Positions 10,401 to 18,305 of a DNA stretch of 64,000 nucleotides are shown here, piece by piece. Source of the DNA: an uncultured Acetatifactor sp. GTDB taxonomy: Bacteria > Bacillota > Clostridia > Lachnospirales > Lachnospiraceae. The translations under genes were made by a program, and so were the position numbers. Each line of letters begins with the position of its first letter. Position 1 is the first letter of the stretch. Location of the stretch: positions 60,179-124,178 of the forward strand of contig CAJTOJ010000008.1 in the NCBI GenBank assembly GCA_910577665.1, in the 5' to 3' direction. The notes beneath the pieces were generated by a model. The model was not told where the DNA came from, made no database searches, and saw only the letters and a program-made list of their open reading frames with translations.

Positions 10401-10650
10401 GTCTCCTCCTTTTCTGCCTCTCCTTTGGCTTACATTCATTTTTAATCAGGATCTCTTTCTTTGGTATCCACTTCCATTGTGCCCTGGCACGGACAGCCCG
10501 CCTCCTCTTACCGGCAGGAACCTGTTTGTGACAAGTATCTTGAGCCTTCATAGTATCATAGATTATCAAAATATGGTATCTATATTTTTCACCAAAAATC
10601 CGGGAATTCCAAAGCCTCATTTCAGTACAAATTACCCGGCATTTCCGGCA
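10401..10650. promoter_or_regulatory. Regulatory region upstream of the alpha-mannosidase, with an AT-rich imperfect palindrome
   Basis: No gene is visible in this 250-bp gap. An AT-rich inverted repeat at 10558-10583 (outer arms ATAGAT and ATCTAT) lies about 160 bp before the mannosidase start and could be an operator for a sugar-responsive regulator. No convincing -35/-10 pair could be assigned, so the promoter itself is not placed. Confidence 0.3.
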
Positions 10651-10682
10651 TAAAAACGGCACCCGGGAAGTTCCCGGATGCC
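10651..10682 (-). terminator. Rho-independent terminator after secDF
   Basis: On the minus strand GGCATCCGGGAA pairs with TTCCCGGGTGCC with almost no loop, followed by GTTTTTAT. It begins 75 bp after the secDF stop. Confidence 0.75.
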
Positions 10683-10756
10683 GGATCTGTACCTATTGTC
10701 CCCCTATGTGTTCCGTTTTATTCCCGGCAGCTGAAACCAGGCCGGTCAGGATGGCT

Positions 10757-13030
10757 CTATGCCTGCTTCTGCTCCTTTTTCGGTGTGATCTTTACCCTAA
10801 GCACATACCAGAGGCTGCCGGCCAGGCACACGGAGGAGTAAGCACCGCAGACGATGCCCACCATCAGCGGCAGGGCGAAATCCCGGATGCTGGTCACACC
10901 CAGCACATAGAGCACTGCCACCATGATAAATGTGGTAAGGGAGGTAAAAATGCTTCTGGACATGGTCTGGGTGATGCTCTTGTTCACCACATCCTTCAGA
11001 TCCTCCTTGTGGGTCATGGTAGCCATGTTCTCCCGGATCCTGTCGAAGATGACAATGGTGGCATTGATGGAATATCCCACGATGGTCAGCATACAGGCCA
11101 CGAAGGTATTGCTCACGGACACCCTGGCCACAGCGTAAAAGGCCAGTACCACCAGTACATCGTGCAGCAGGGCCACCACACTGCTGATGCCAAAACGGAT
11201 ATCGCTGAAGCGGATCCGGATATAGAGCAGCATACAGACAATGGCCACCACCACGGCAATGACCGTATCGGACTTCATCTCATCACTGATGGTGGAACTG
11301 ATGGTCTCGGAGGTGATCATCTTCTGGTCCACCCCGAACTGTTCCACGAACATCTGGTTCAGAGCCTCCCTCTGGTCCACACCCAGGGTGGATGTCTTAA
11401 AGATCACCTCGCTGGAATCCTGCACCGTCTGGATCTGGACAGCACTGCCGGTGATCTCCTCGATCAAAGGCACCACCCGGGCGTTGGCCTCATCCAGAGT
11501 CATGCTCTCGTTGAACATAACGGTGGTGGCTGTCCCGCCCTTGAACTCCAGGCTATAGTTCAGTGCATCCCCGGAAGAGGCCTTGTGTACCCCCATAATG
11601 ATAAAACCTGCTGCAATCACTGCCAGGGATATGCCAAAGAAAATACCCTTCTTAGACAGGATGTGCAGCACTTTGTACTCCCGCCCCACACCGTAGAGCT
11701 TCTCGCTCTTAAGACCCAGGGCATAGAAGGCATACAGGATATACCTGGTAACCACCAGGGCGGTGAACATGGACAGCACAATACCCAGCGCCAGGGTCTG
11801 GGCAAAGCCCTTCACAGAACCAGGTCCTAAGAACAACAGCACACAGGCCGCAATCAGCGTGGTGATATTGCCGTCTATGATAGCGGACAACGCCTTGTCG
11901 AAGCCGATCTTGATGGCACCCCGCACCGTTTTGCCCACTGCCAGCTCTTCCCGGATCCTGGCAAAGATGATCACATTGGCATCCACTGCCATACCGATGG
12001 ACAGAATGATACCGGCCACACCGGACAGGGTCAGTGTCATGTCAAAACCGTTTAGCAGAAGCACCACCAGGGCCACATAGGCCAGCAGTCCGATCACCGA
12101 TGCCACACCGGGCACCAGGTATACTGCAATCATGAATACCGCCACGATCCCAAGGCCGATGGCTCCTGCCTTCAGGCTGGTGTCAATGGCCTCCACCCCC
12201 AGCTGGGCGCCTACCACCTTGGAATGCAGTTCCTCCAGCTCCAGCTTCAGACCGCCAATGCGGATGGTGGACGCCAGATTCTCCGCCGCTTCCCTGGACT
12301 CAATGGGGGAGATCTGGGCATTGCCGTCTGTGATGACTACCTGCACGGCAGGGGCACTGATGATACCGCCATCATAGTAGATCCCCAGGCTTTCGTTTCT
12401 GCTGCGTGCCCTTTCCGTGGCCTGGGCGAACTTGGCAGTCCCCTCCTCCGTCATCACCAAATCCACCGCATTTACAGTGTTCCCCAGGGTCTGGGACTGG
12501 GTAGTGCCCGCCCTGGCATCCTTAACATCCGTACCCTCCAGCATGATGGAACCGTCTTCCCTCAGTTCCTCAATAGACTTGTGCATCACATAGGTATATC
12601 CTGTGGACCCGTCCGGGTTCTGCACCATCTGTCTGCTGTAGTTCACATTGCCCTCTTCATCGGTCTCAGAGATAAAATACAATGTACCCGGACGTCCCAG
12701 CTCCTGGAGAATGGTATTGGCATCGCTGACACCGGGAATCTCGATATTGATCCTGTCGGTACCCTCCTGGTACACAATGGCCTCCGTGCTGTAATTCTCC
12801 ACACGCTTCTGGAGCTTGGCAATGGTATCGCTCATATCCGTAGCGCTGGGGGTAGCATCACCTACCACCTGGTAGGTGATACTCACACCCCCGGCCAGAT
12901 CCAACCCCAGACTGATGTCGGAGGCACTTCCGTCCCCCTCCGGATTCACCCCGTAGAAGTCCACATATGTCACTCCGATCAAGAGTAACAGGATACAAAG
13001 CAGTATGACTATCGCCTTGTTTTTCTTCAT
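10757..13030 (-). CDS. secDF: SecD-SecF fusion, protein translocase accessory subunit
   Basis: Membrane component that uses the proton or sodium gradient to help pull preproteins through SecYEG. A single 757-residue chain covers both subunits. The SecD part has an N-terminal membrane anchor, the D1 motif GLDLAGG, a large periplasmic-type P1 region and the MAVDANVIIFARIREE motif; the SecF part starts near residue 455 and carries GYSINATIVIFDRIREN. Twelve membrane segments are expected and the hydrophobic pattern agrees. The start follows AAGGAAGGACG. The gene follows scfA-scfB, and SCIFF loci are known to sit beside Sec accessory genes in Clostridia, so the order here is conserved rather than accidental. 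Confidence 0.95.
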   Translation of the reverse strand: MKKNKAIVILLCILLLLIGVTYVDFYGVNPEGDGSASDISLGLDLAGGVSITYQVVGDATPSATDMSDTIAKLQKRVENYSTEAIVYQEGTDRINIEIPGVSDANTILQELGRPGTLYFISETDEEGNVNYSRQMVQNPDGSTGYTYVMHKSIEELREDGSIMLEGTDVKDARAGTTQSQTLGNTVNAVDLVMTEEGTAKFAQATERARSRNESLGIYYDGGIISAPAVQVVITDGNAQISPIESREAAENLASTIRIGGLKLELEELHSKVVGAQLGVEAIDTSLKAGAIGLGIVAVFMIAVYLVPGVASVIGLLAYVALVVLLLNGFDMTLTLSGVAGIILSIGMAVDANVIIFARIREELAVGKTVRGAIKIGFDKALSAIIDGNITTLIAACVLLFLGPGSVKGFAQTLALGIVLSMFTALVVTRYILYAFYALGLKSEKLYGVGREYKVLHILSKKGIFFGISLAVIAAGFIIMGVHKASSGDALNYSLEFKGGTATTVMFNESMTLDEANARVVPLIEEITGSAVQIQTVQDSSEVIFKTSTLGVDQREALNQMFVEQFGVDQKMITSETISSTISDEMKSDTVIAVVVAIVCMLLYIRIRFSDIRFGISSVVALLHDVLVVLAFYAVARVSVSNTFVACMLTIVGYSINATIVIFDRIRENMATMTHKEDLKDVVNKSITQTMSRSIFTSLTTFIMVAVLYVLGVTSIRDFALPLMVGIVCGAYSSVCLAGSLWYVLRVKITPKKEQKQA

Positions 13031-13174
13031 TTCTTTCGTCCTTCCTTCCCTGTCTGTTTACTTTCCTATGTCATATGCCACCGGCATATGCTGTTACCTG
13101 CCAGAAGCCCGCATCCCGCTCACCTGCCTACGGGAACATGTTCCGGCTCTACAGATCCTTTCGGTTCCAGGTGT

Positions 13175-14566
13175 TCACTCCCCGGAATCTGCACTGGCAG
13201 CCTTTAACATAATGGCACATTCCACCCGCTTGCGCTCAAGCTCACACCCCACGTCATAGACATCCCGGATATCCCCGTGGAAATTGTAAGCATTGGCCGC
13301 ACAGCCACCGCTACAATAGAACTTTGCAAAACATTTTCTGCACTTTTCCTTGGCATATACATTACAACACTTGAAAGTATCCCGGATATCCTCCCGGACA
13401 ATGCCCTCTTCCACATTTCCCAGTAGAAATTTCTCATTCCCCACAAACTGATGGCAGGGATACAAGTCACCCCAGGGGGTCACCGCCAGATACTCTGTGC
13501 CGGAACCGCAGCCCGACAGCCGCTTGGCCACACAGGGGCCTCCCTCTAAGTCTATGGAAAAGTGGAAGAAATGAAACGGCTTACCTTCCTTCCTCCTGCG
13601 AAGCATCTCCACTGCCAGACGGTCATATTCTTCCTTCAGCTTCGGCACATCCGCTTCCGTTATGGCATAAGGATCCGTAGGGGCGGCCACCACCGGCTCC
13701 ACGGAGATCTGCTGGAAGCCCAGGTCTGCCAGATGGAGCACATCCGAGGCAAAATCCAGGTTGTGGTGTGTGAATGTCCCCCTCACATAATACCGCTCCT
13801 GGCCACGGCTTTCTGCCACCTTCTGGAACTTAGGCACGATCAGGTCGTAGCTGCCCTGTCCACCTCTGAAAGGACGCATCCTGTCGTGAATTTCCTTTCT
13901 GCCATCAATGCTTAGGACGATATTGGCCATCTCCCGGTTGGCAAATTCCAATATCTGGTCATCTAACAACACCCCATTTGTGGTCAGGGTAAACCGGAAC
14001 TTTTTGTTGTGGGGCTGCTCCAGGCTTCTGCCATAGTTCACCAGATCCTTCACCACCTGCCAGTTCAGCAATGGCTCCCCGCCGAAGAAATCCACCTCCA
14101 GGTTCACCCGGTTCCCGGAATTGGCCACCAGGAAATCCAGGGCCTTCTTTCCCACCTCCAGGCTCATCAGAGCCCGTCTGCCGTGGTACTCTCCCTCCCC
14201 GGCAAAACAGTACTGGCAAGCCAGGTTACAGTCATGGGCAATATGCAGACATAGAGCCTTCACCACAGTCTGGCGCTTCTTGAAATCGAACACATACTGC
14301 TCATAGATATCTCTGGCAAACAGCTGCCCGGCAGCCTCCAGCTCCAGCACCTCATCCACCGCCTCGGTGATCTCCTCTGCCGGATAAGGCAGGCCTGCCA
14401 GGTTCAGCACTGCCGCCTTGATGGTATCCGCATCCTTGACTCCCTCATTCACCAGCGGTTCCACCAAAGGTATCATATCATATACAATATCATCCACCAC
14501 ATGGACGCTACCGCTGTTCACATCCATGATTATGTTGTACCCGTTATTCTTAAACTGATGTATCAC
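13175..14566 (-). CDS. scfB: SCIFF peptide maturase, radical SAM/SPASM thioether-forming enzyme
   Basis: Installs a thioether crosslink in the SCIFF peptide encoded just upstream. The radical SAM cluster is CNLACQYC (Cys113, Cys117, Cys120), and a cysteine-rich SPASM domain with auxiliary Fe-S clusters occupies the last 110 residues (GCGSG, CCNVYAKEKCRKC and FYCSGGCAANA). The N-terminal 90 residues form a peptide-recognition domain like other ranthipeptide/sactipeptide maturases. The family normally starts at the IHQxKNNGYN sequence; here that position is a GTG at 14566 preceded by AGGGAGAAACG, giving 463 residues. An in-frame ATG at 14653 would add residues that do not fit the family. Separated from scfA by a terminator-like hairpin. 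Confidence 0.93.
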   Translation of the reverse strand: MIHQFKNNGYNIIMDVNSGSVHVVDDIVYDMIPLVEPLVNEGVKDADTIKAAVLNLAGLPYPAEEITEAVDEVLELEAAGQLFARDIYEQYVFDFKKRQTVVKALCLHIAHDCNLACQYCFAGEGEYHGRRALMSLEVGKKALDFLVANSGNRVNLEVDFFGGEPLLNWQVVKDLVNYGRSLEQPHNKKFRFTLTTNGVLLDDQILEFANREMANIVLSIDGRKEIHDRMRPFRGGQGSYDLIVPKFQKVAESRGQERYYVRGTFTHHNLDFASDVLHLADLGFQQISVEPVVAAPTDPYAITEADVPKLKEEYDRLAVEMLRRRKEGKPFHFFHFSIDLEGGPCVAKRLSGCGSGTEYLAVTPWGDLYPCHQFVGNEKFLLGNVEEGIVREDIRDTFKCCNVYAKEKCRKCFAKFYCSGGCAANAYNFHGDIRDVYDVGCELERKRVECAIMLKAASADSGE

Positions 14567-14658
14567 AGTATTTCGTTTCTCCCTATCTTTTCTCTTCCTT
14601 ATAAAGCACAATGCCCATCCCGTAAAAGTCTGTATCCCTATGCAGGAGTCCATGCACG

Positions 14659-14687
14659 AAAAGAAGCAGCGATCTGAGTCGCTGCTT
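14659..14687 (-). terminator. Partial terminator/attenuator between scfA and scfB
   Basis: AAGCAGCGA and TCGCTGCTT form a perfect 9-bp stem with a 6-base loop, followed on the minus strand by CTTTTC. It would let many scfA transcripts stop here while a fraction reads into scfB, matching the excess of precursor over enzyme such pathways need. Confidence 0.6.
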
Positions 14688-14707
14688 GCTTGAGCCTCAC
14701 GGCCAGG

Positions 14708-14851
14708 TTATTTAATCTTCTCACAACTCTGGTTCCCTACCGTACAGGAAGTCTTACAGGCAGACTGGCAGGAAGTCTGGCATTCGCCACATCCGCCCTT
14801 CTTCATGGATTCCTTTAAGTCTCTGGTGGACAATGTCTTGATATGCTTCAT
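14708..14851 (-). CDS. scfA: SCIFF ribosomal peptide precursor (six cysteines in forty-five residues)
   Basis: A 47-residue ribosomal peptide, substrate of the adjacent scfB maturase. The leader begins MKHIKTLSTRDLKESMKKGG and the core has six cysteines at 21, 24, 28, 32, 36 and 43 (CGECQTSCQSACKTSCTVGN). Thr37 is present at the position that in the characterised clostridial SCIFF peptide is crosslinked to Cys32. The ATG at 14851 follows AGGAGG with a rather long 10-base spacing. It is missed by ORF finders with a 60-residue cutoff. SCIFF is nearly universal in Clostridia; its role is still unknown. A strong promoter with extended -10 lies upstream. Confidence 0.95.
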   Translation of the reverse strand: MKHIKTLSTRDLKESMKKGGCGECQTSCQSACKTSCTVGNQSCEKIK

Positions 14852-14891
14852 GCTCCAAAAGCCTCCTTTAGTTTATCCTTAAATTTCCTGT

Positions 14892-14919
14892 AGTATAACA
14901 TAAATTGCGCCATTGTAAA
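14892..14919 (-). promoter_or_regulatory. Promoter of scfA
   Basis: On the minus strand TTTACA (14919-14914), 16-bp spacer, and TATACT (14897-14892) with an upstream TG making an extended -10. It lies about 40 bp before the scfA start codon. Confidence 0.7.
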
Positions 14920-14972
14920 AGCTTTTTTTCAAAAAGAGTGTATGATTCGTCCCAAAGCCTGCATAAAGAAGT

Positions 14973-14994
14973 GCAGAATCCCCCGGGATTCTGC
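14973..14994 (-). terminator. Hairpin after the TIGR04086-type gene
   Basis: GCAGAATCC and GGATTCTGC form a 9-bp stem with a 4-base loop just after the stop codon; the following ACTTCTTTAT is only a weak T-tract, so termination may be partial. Confidence 0.45.
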
Positions 14995-14997
14995 CTG

Positions 14998-15375
14998 TCA
15001 GCTCACCATTCCTCCCAGCATACCCCCTCCTGCACACAGCACCAGGGTGGTGAAAAAACGATTCCCCAGCCCCATGTCTCCTTTGCCAGCCACCAGGGAT
15101 ACCACTGCCAGCACCAGGAAATAGGCACCTCCTATCAAAAGACCCCACAGGAAGCGGCGGCTCTTCATCTTCTTTCCCGCCATCAGCCCGGCCAGAAAGG
15201 TACAGGCCACATAGATCACAACAATGGCCACGGATACCACTTTTTCCCCCAGCCCCAGCTTATAGAGGAAAAAGGCCAGAAATGCCAGCAGTATGCCTGT
15301 CAATATGTAAGAGAACAAAAGAGTCAGCAGCAAAAATGCCGCCGGGAATTCCTTTCCCTTTGAAGCCTGCTCCAT
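14998..15375 (-). CDS. TIGR04086-type small membrane protein
   Basis: A 125-residue protein with four predicted membrane helices (residues about 11-40, 45-70, 80-105 and 105-125) separated by short basic loops (AGKKMKSRR). The length, four-helix pattern and position beside a SCIFF locus match the TIGR04086 family found in Clostridia, whose function is unknown. The ATG at 15375 is chosen because GGAGGCAGG lies immediately before it; an ATG six codons upstream has no such site. Divergent from the CorC gene. Context suggests a link with the Sec or SCIFF genes, but that is inference. Confidence 0.7.
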   Translation of the reverse strand: MEQASKGKEFPAAFLLLTLLFSYILTGILLAFLAFFLYKLGLGEKVVSVAIVVIYVACTFLAGLMAGKKMKSRRFLWGLLIGGAYFLVLAVVSLVAGKGDMGLGNRFFTTLVLCAGGGMLGGMVS

Positions 15376-15432
15376 ATACCTGCCTCCATCCATAAACTTT
15401 TTATTAAATCATATGCCCGGGTTTGTGAAAAC

Positions 15433-15462
15433 TTGACAACCACTTTCCTTCTATTGTATATT
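15433..15462 (+). promoter_or_regulatory. Promoter of the CorC/HlyC-family gene
   Basis: Consensus TTGACA (15433-15438) and TATATT (15457-15462) with an 18-bp spacer, about 60 bp before the TTG start. An AAGGAG ribosome site lies at 15508-15513. Confidence 0.7.
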
Positions 15463-15522
15463 TAAATTTAAGACCGTATCCCCATGGATACAGAAATATA
15501 ATAAAAAAGGAGTGATTTTTCT

Positions 15523-16833
15523 TTGGATGCCCCAGGTGTCATACAACTAGTCGTCATATTGGTCTTAGTCCTCTTGTCAGGCTTTTTCTCCTCCGCGGAG
15601 ACTGCCCTGACTACCGTCAACCGTGTGCGGATCCGCACGCTGATTGAGGAGGGGAACAAACGGGCCGTCCGGGTGGATAAGATCCTGGAGAATTATAGCA
15701 AGATGCTCAGCGCTATCCTGATTGGCAATAATATCGTCAATCTGACTGCATCTTCCCTGGCCACCACACTTGCCCTGCGCATCAATCTGGCTGCGGGGAT
15801 TGCAACCGGGATCCTGACCGTGGTGATTCTGCTGTGCGGGGAGATTGTCCCCAAGACATGGGCCATGCTCTCCGCGGAAAAGCTGGCCTTAGGCTACAGC
15901 GGCATTATCTATGGACTGATGCAGCTCCTCACCCCGGTGATCTTCTTAGTGGATAAGCTGGCCAACGGAATCCTAAGGCTGATGCACATAGATCCCAGCA
16001 AGCGTATGACCACCATGACAGAGTCTGAGCTTCGCACTTATGTGGATGTGGGACATGAGGACGGTGTCATCGAGAAGGAAGAGCGGGAGATGATCTACAA
16101 TGTGTTCGATTTCTCCGATGCATTGGCCAAGGATATCATGATCCCCAGGATCAATATGGTGACGGTGAATATAGATGCCTCCTATGGCGAGGTCATGGAA
16201 GTATTCCGGGAGTCCATGTACACCAGACTGCCGGTATACCAGGAGGACAAGGACAACATCATCGGCTTCATCAATGTGAAGGATTTCATTCTGACCAAAG
16301 AAGAATCCTCCTTCCGGGTGGAGGATATCCGCAGGGATGCCTACTATACATATGAGTTCAAGAAAGTGGCCGACCTGCTCTATGAGCTCCGAAAGAAAAC
16401 CGCCAGTGTCACCTTTGTGCTCAACGAGTACGGCGCCACTGTTGGCATGATTACCCTGGAGGACCTGCTGGAGGAGATCGTCGGGGAGATCCGGGATGAG
16501 TACGATGCCGATGAAGAAGAGCTGATCAAAGAGGCCGGGGAACGAACCTGGCTGGTGGTGGGCAGCATGAAGCTGGACGATATCAACGATGCCCTGGGAA
16601 CAGACCTGGACAGTGAAGATTATGATTCCATCGGCGGCATCATCATCGAACAGCTGGACCGGCTGCCGGAGGACAACGAAGAAGTGACCCTGGCAAATGG
16701 CATTGTGCTGAAAGTACAGGGAATCGACCAGAACCGGATCGGAAAGGTGCTGATGACACTGCCTCCAGAGTCAGCAGAAGCTGACGGGGAAGAACCGTCC
16801 CCGGAAAAAAACACAGATACGGCACAGGATTAG
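15523..16833 (+). CDS. HlyC/CorC family transporter (CNNM-DUF21, CBS pair, CorC domain)
   Basis: Membrane protein of the CorC/CNNM family, implicated in magnesium and other divalent cation efflux. Residues 1-185 form the DUF21 membrane domain with the motif GFFSSAETALTTVN; a CBS pair follows (from DIMIPRINMV at about 205 to EIVGEIRDEYD), and the C-terminal 90 residues form the CorC/HlyC domain (TWLVVGSMKLDDINDALG). The start is TTG at 15523: there is no nearby ATG before the membrane domain, and the AAGGAG at 15508 fits. The acidic tail ends just before a strong bidirectional terminator. Its neighbour on the other strand is a cation antiporter with a metal riboswitch, so both may serve divalent metal balance. 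Confidence 0.9.
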   Translation: MDAPGVIQLVVILVLVLLSGFFSSAETALTTVNRVRIRTLIEEGNKRAVRVDKILENYSKMLSAILIGNNIVNLTASSLATTLALRINLAAGIATGILTVVILLCGEIVPKTWAMLSAEKLALGYSGIIYGLMQLLTPVIFLVDKLANGILRLMHIDPSKRMTTMTESELRTYVDVGHEDGVIEKEEREMIYNVFDFSDALAKDIMIPRINMVTVNIDASYGEVMEVFRESMYTRLPVYQEDKDNIIGFINVKDFILTKEESSFRVEDIRRDAYYTYEFKKVADLLYELRKKTASVTFVLNEYGATVGMITLEDLLEEIVGEIRDEYDADEEELIKEAGERTWLVVGSMKLDDINDALGTDLDSEDYDSIGGIIIEQLDRLPEDNEEVTLANGIVLKVQGIDQNRIGKVLMTLPPESAEADGEEPSPEKNTDTAQD

Positions 16834-16872
16834 AAAAAACCAGGGAATGCCACCGGCATTCCCTGGTTTTTT
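16834..16872. terminator. Bidirectional rho-independent terminator between convergent genes
   Basis: AAAAAACCAGGGAATGCC pairs perfectly with GGCATTCCCTGGTTTTTT around a 3-base loop. It serves the CorC gene on the plus strand and the cation antiporter on the minus strand. Confidence 0.9.
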
Positions 16873-16907
16873 CACGCCCCGATGCTTCATGCATGACAGA
16901 TAGCCGG

Positions 16908-17858
16908 TTATGCCTGCATCAGATACACAAAATACGCTGCATACCCTGCCAGCATAATGGCACCGCCTGCCCTGCCAAGCTTCTTCCTGCGCACCACACA
17001 CACGAAGAGCAGCCCCATGGTGACCACGGCCACCAGGCTGTCCACCAGGAAATTGGCTCCGTAGACCACCGGGGTAATAAGCGCTGTGGTACCCACCACA
17101 AACAGGATGTTGAAGATATTGCTTCCTACAATATTGCCCACTGCAATGTCCGCCTTACCCTTCATGGCCGCCGTGACGCTGGTCACCAGTTCCGGCAGGG
17201 AGGTGCCGAAAGCCACTATAGTCAGACCAATAAAACGCTCGCTCATGCCGAATATGGTCGCCAGCACAGTGGCAGCATCCACTGTCACATCGCTTCCAAA
17301 TACGATCATGGAACCACCTGCCACCAGCATCAGCAGCAGTTTCCACACAGGCTGTGCCTTCTCCTCCTTCTTCTCCTCTTCCCCCTGCTCCTTTGGGGAT
17401 CCCTTCTGGGCCATTCGCAGCAGGTAGAGCAGATAGACCACCATGAACACCCAGAGTATGCCACCCTCCAGGCGGCTGATCTGGTTGTCCCACAGCCCCA
17501 GAAGGGCCAGAAGCGCCGTGACTACTATGGTAAAGGGAATCTCATACTTTACTGTGGACTTCTGGACTGGAATGGAGCAGATCACAGAGGCCAGTCCCAG
17601 AATCACCAATACATTCATGATGTTGCTGCCCACCACATTGCCGATGGTGATCTCTGCACTGCCCTTCAGGGCCGCCGAGATACTCACTGCCGCCTCCGGC
17701 AGGGACGTACCCATGGCCACAATGGTCAGTCCTATGACAAGCTGTGGAATCCCGAACCTGTCTGCGATCTTGGAAGCTCCTTCCACGAACCAGTCCGCCC
17801 CCTTCATCAACAATACAAACCCAACCACCAACAATCCCAGCTGTACCACAATCTGCAT
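16908..17858 (-). CDS. Calcium/sodium antiporter-family cation exchanger (CaCA, YrbG-like)
   Basis: Integral membrane cation:cation or proton exchanger of 316 residues. Two inverted halves each contain the ion-binding alpha repeats: GTSLPEAAVSISAA with GNVVGSNIMNVLVILG in the first half, and FGTSLPELVTSVTAA with GNIVGSNIFNILFVVG in the second. A charged cytoplasmic loop (KEQGEEEKKEEK) joins the halves. RBS AGGAGGAAGAAAG precedes the ATG. The gene is preceded by a riboswitch of the manganese-sensing yybP-ykoY class and a terminator, so manganese export is a plausible role despite the calcium name usual for the family. Confidence 0.92.
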   Translation of the reverse strand: MQIVVQLGLLVVGFVLLMKGADWFVEGASKIADRFGIPQLVIGLTIVAMGTSLPEAAVSISAALKGSAEITIGNVVGSNIMNVLVILGLASVICSIPVQKSTVKYEIPFTIVVTALLALLGLWDNQISRLEGGILWVFMVVYLLYLLRMAQKGSPKEQGEEEKKEEKAQPVWKLLLMLVAGGSMIVFGSDVTVDAATVLATIFGMSERFIGLTIVAFGTSLPELVTSVTAAMKGKADIAVGNIVGSNIFNILFVVGTTALITPVVYGANFLVDSLVAVVTMGLLFVCVVRRKKLGRAGGAIMLAGYAAYFVYLMQA

Positions 17859-17927
17859 ACTTTCTTCCTCCTGTCCGGACCACTTCCAGGGTCCTGTATG
17901 TTTGGTATTCTCTCCAAAAATGCTGAC

Positions 17928-17963
17928 AAAAAAAGACCTTCAGCACCTTTTGTGCTAAAAGTC
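17928..17963 (-). terminator. Riboswitch-controlled terminator before the CaCA antiporter
   Basis: GACTTTTAGCAC and GTGCTGAAGGTC form a 12-bp stem (two G-U pairs) followed on the minus strand by TTTTTTT. The 5' arm overlaps the 3' strand of the riboswitch P1 helix, so P1 formation and termination are mutually exclusive. Confidence 0.8.
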
Positions 17964-18050
17964 TTGTTCTTCCAATTCTGAAAGCGTGTAACCACGGCGG
18001 TCATGCGCCGGGGTATGTTGATTACACGATACAACTACTCCCTTTTAACT
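17954..18050 (-). promoter_or_regulatory. yybP-ykoY-like (manganese-sensing) riboswitch aptamer
   Basis: The minus-strand leader contains AAAAGGGAGTAG at its 5' side and AACAAGACTTTT at its 3' side, which pair as the P1 helix and match the conserved GGGAGUAG and CAAGAC elements of the yybP-ykoY class. Between them are AUCGU-type and ACATACC-type internal segments and paired GTGTAA/TTACAC arms. Known members bind Mn2+ and turn on cation exporters. Ligand binding here would hold P1 and block the overlapping terminator, so it should be an ON switch. Confidence 0.75.
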
Positions 18051-18057
18051 TAAAGGA

Positions 18058-18086
18058 AGCGTACCACATACCGCCTAAGATGTCAA
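18058..18086 (-). promoter_or_regulatory. Promoter of the riboswitch-antiporter transcript
   Basis: TTGACA (18086-18081), 17-bp spacer, TACGCT (18063-18058) with an extended TGG just upstream of the -10. Transcription would begin directly at the aptamer. Confidence 0.6.
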
Positions 18087-18123
18087 GCCTAATTTTTCCG
18101 GCGCACCACCAATGCCTCTTACA

Positions 18124-18158
18124 ACGTTACCGTTACGGCTACGCCGTAACGGTAACGT
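18124..18158. repeat. Perfect 16-bp inverted repeat
   Basis: ACGTTACCGTTACGGC and its exact reverse complement flank a 3-base loop. It overlaps the end of the interspersed repeat; there is no T-tract on either side, so it is not an obvious terminator. Confidence 0.8.
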
Positions 18159-18233
18159 GATGCACGTGCAGTCTCGGGTTTGTCACGCAAAAGATGCGTG
18201 AAAACACCTCGCAGCGATACCCCAGTGAACAAC
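18136..18233 (-). repeat. Interspersed ~97-nt repeat, copy 1
   Basis: On the minus strand this reads TTGTTCAC...GCGAGGTGTTTTCACGC...GCGTGACAAACCCGAG...CTGCACGTGCA...CACGTT, ending in GCGTAGCCG. The same sequence occurs in the opposite orientation at 24365-24461 with only scattered differences. Internal inverted pairs (CACGC/GCGTG, TGCACGTGCA) suggest a folded RNA or REP-like element. It sits between the GH25 gene and the cation antiporter. Confidence 0.75.
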
Positions 18234-18305
18234 TTTCTGTCCACACTGCTGTTCCTCCAGACGCACCTGCGGTGTTTTGTGCCGCAGCATAGCTTTTTCT
18301 GGTGC

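Noticed and set aside
9114..10445. 443-residue plus-strand ORF antisense to the alpha-mannosidase
   Set aside because: Shadow frame; composition rich in His, Gln and Leu without domain signals or ribosome site.
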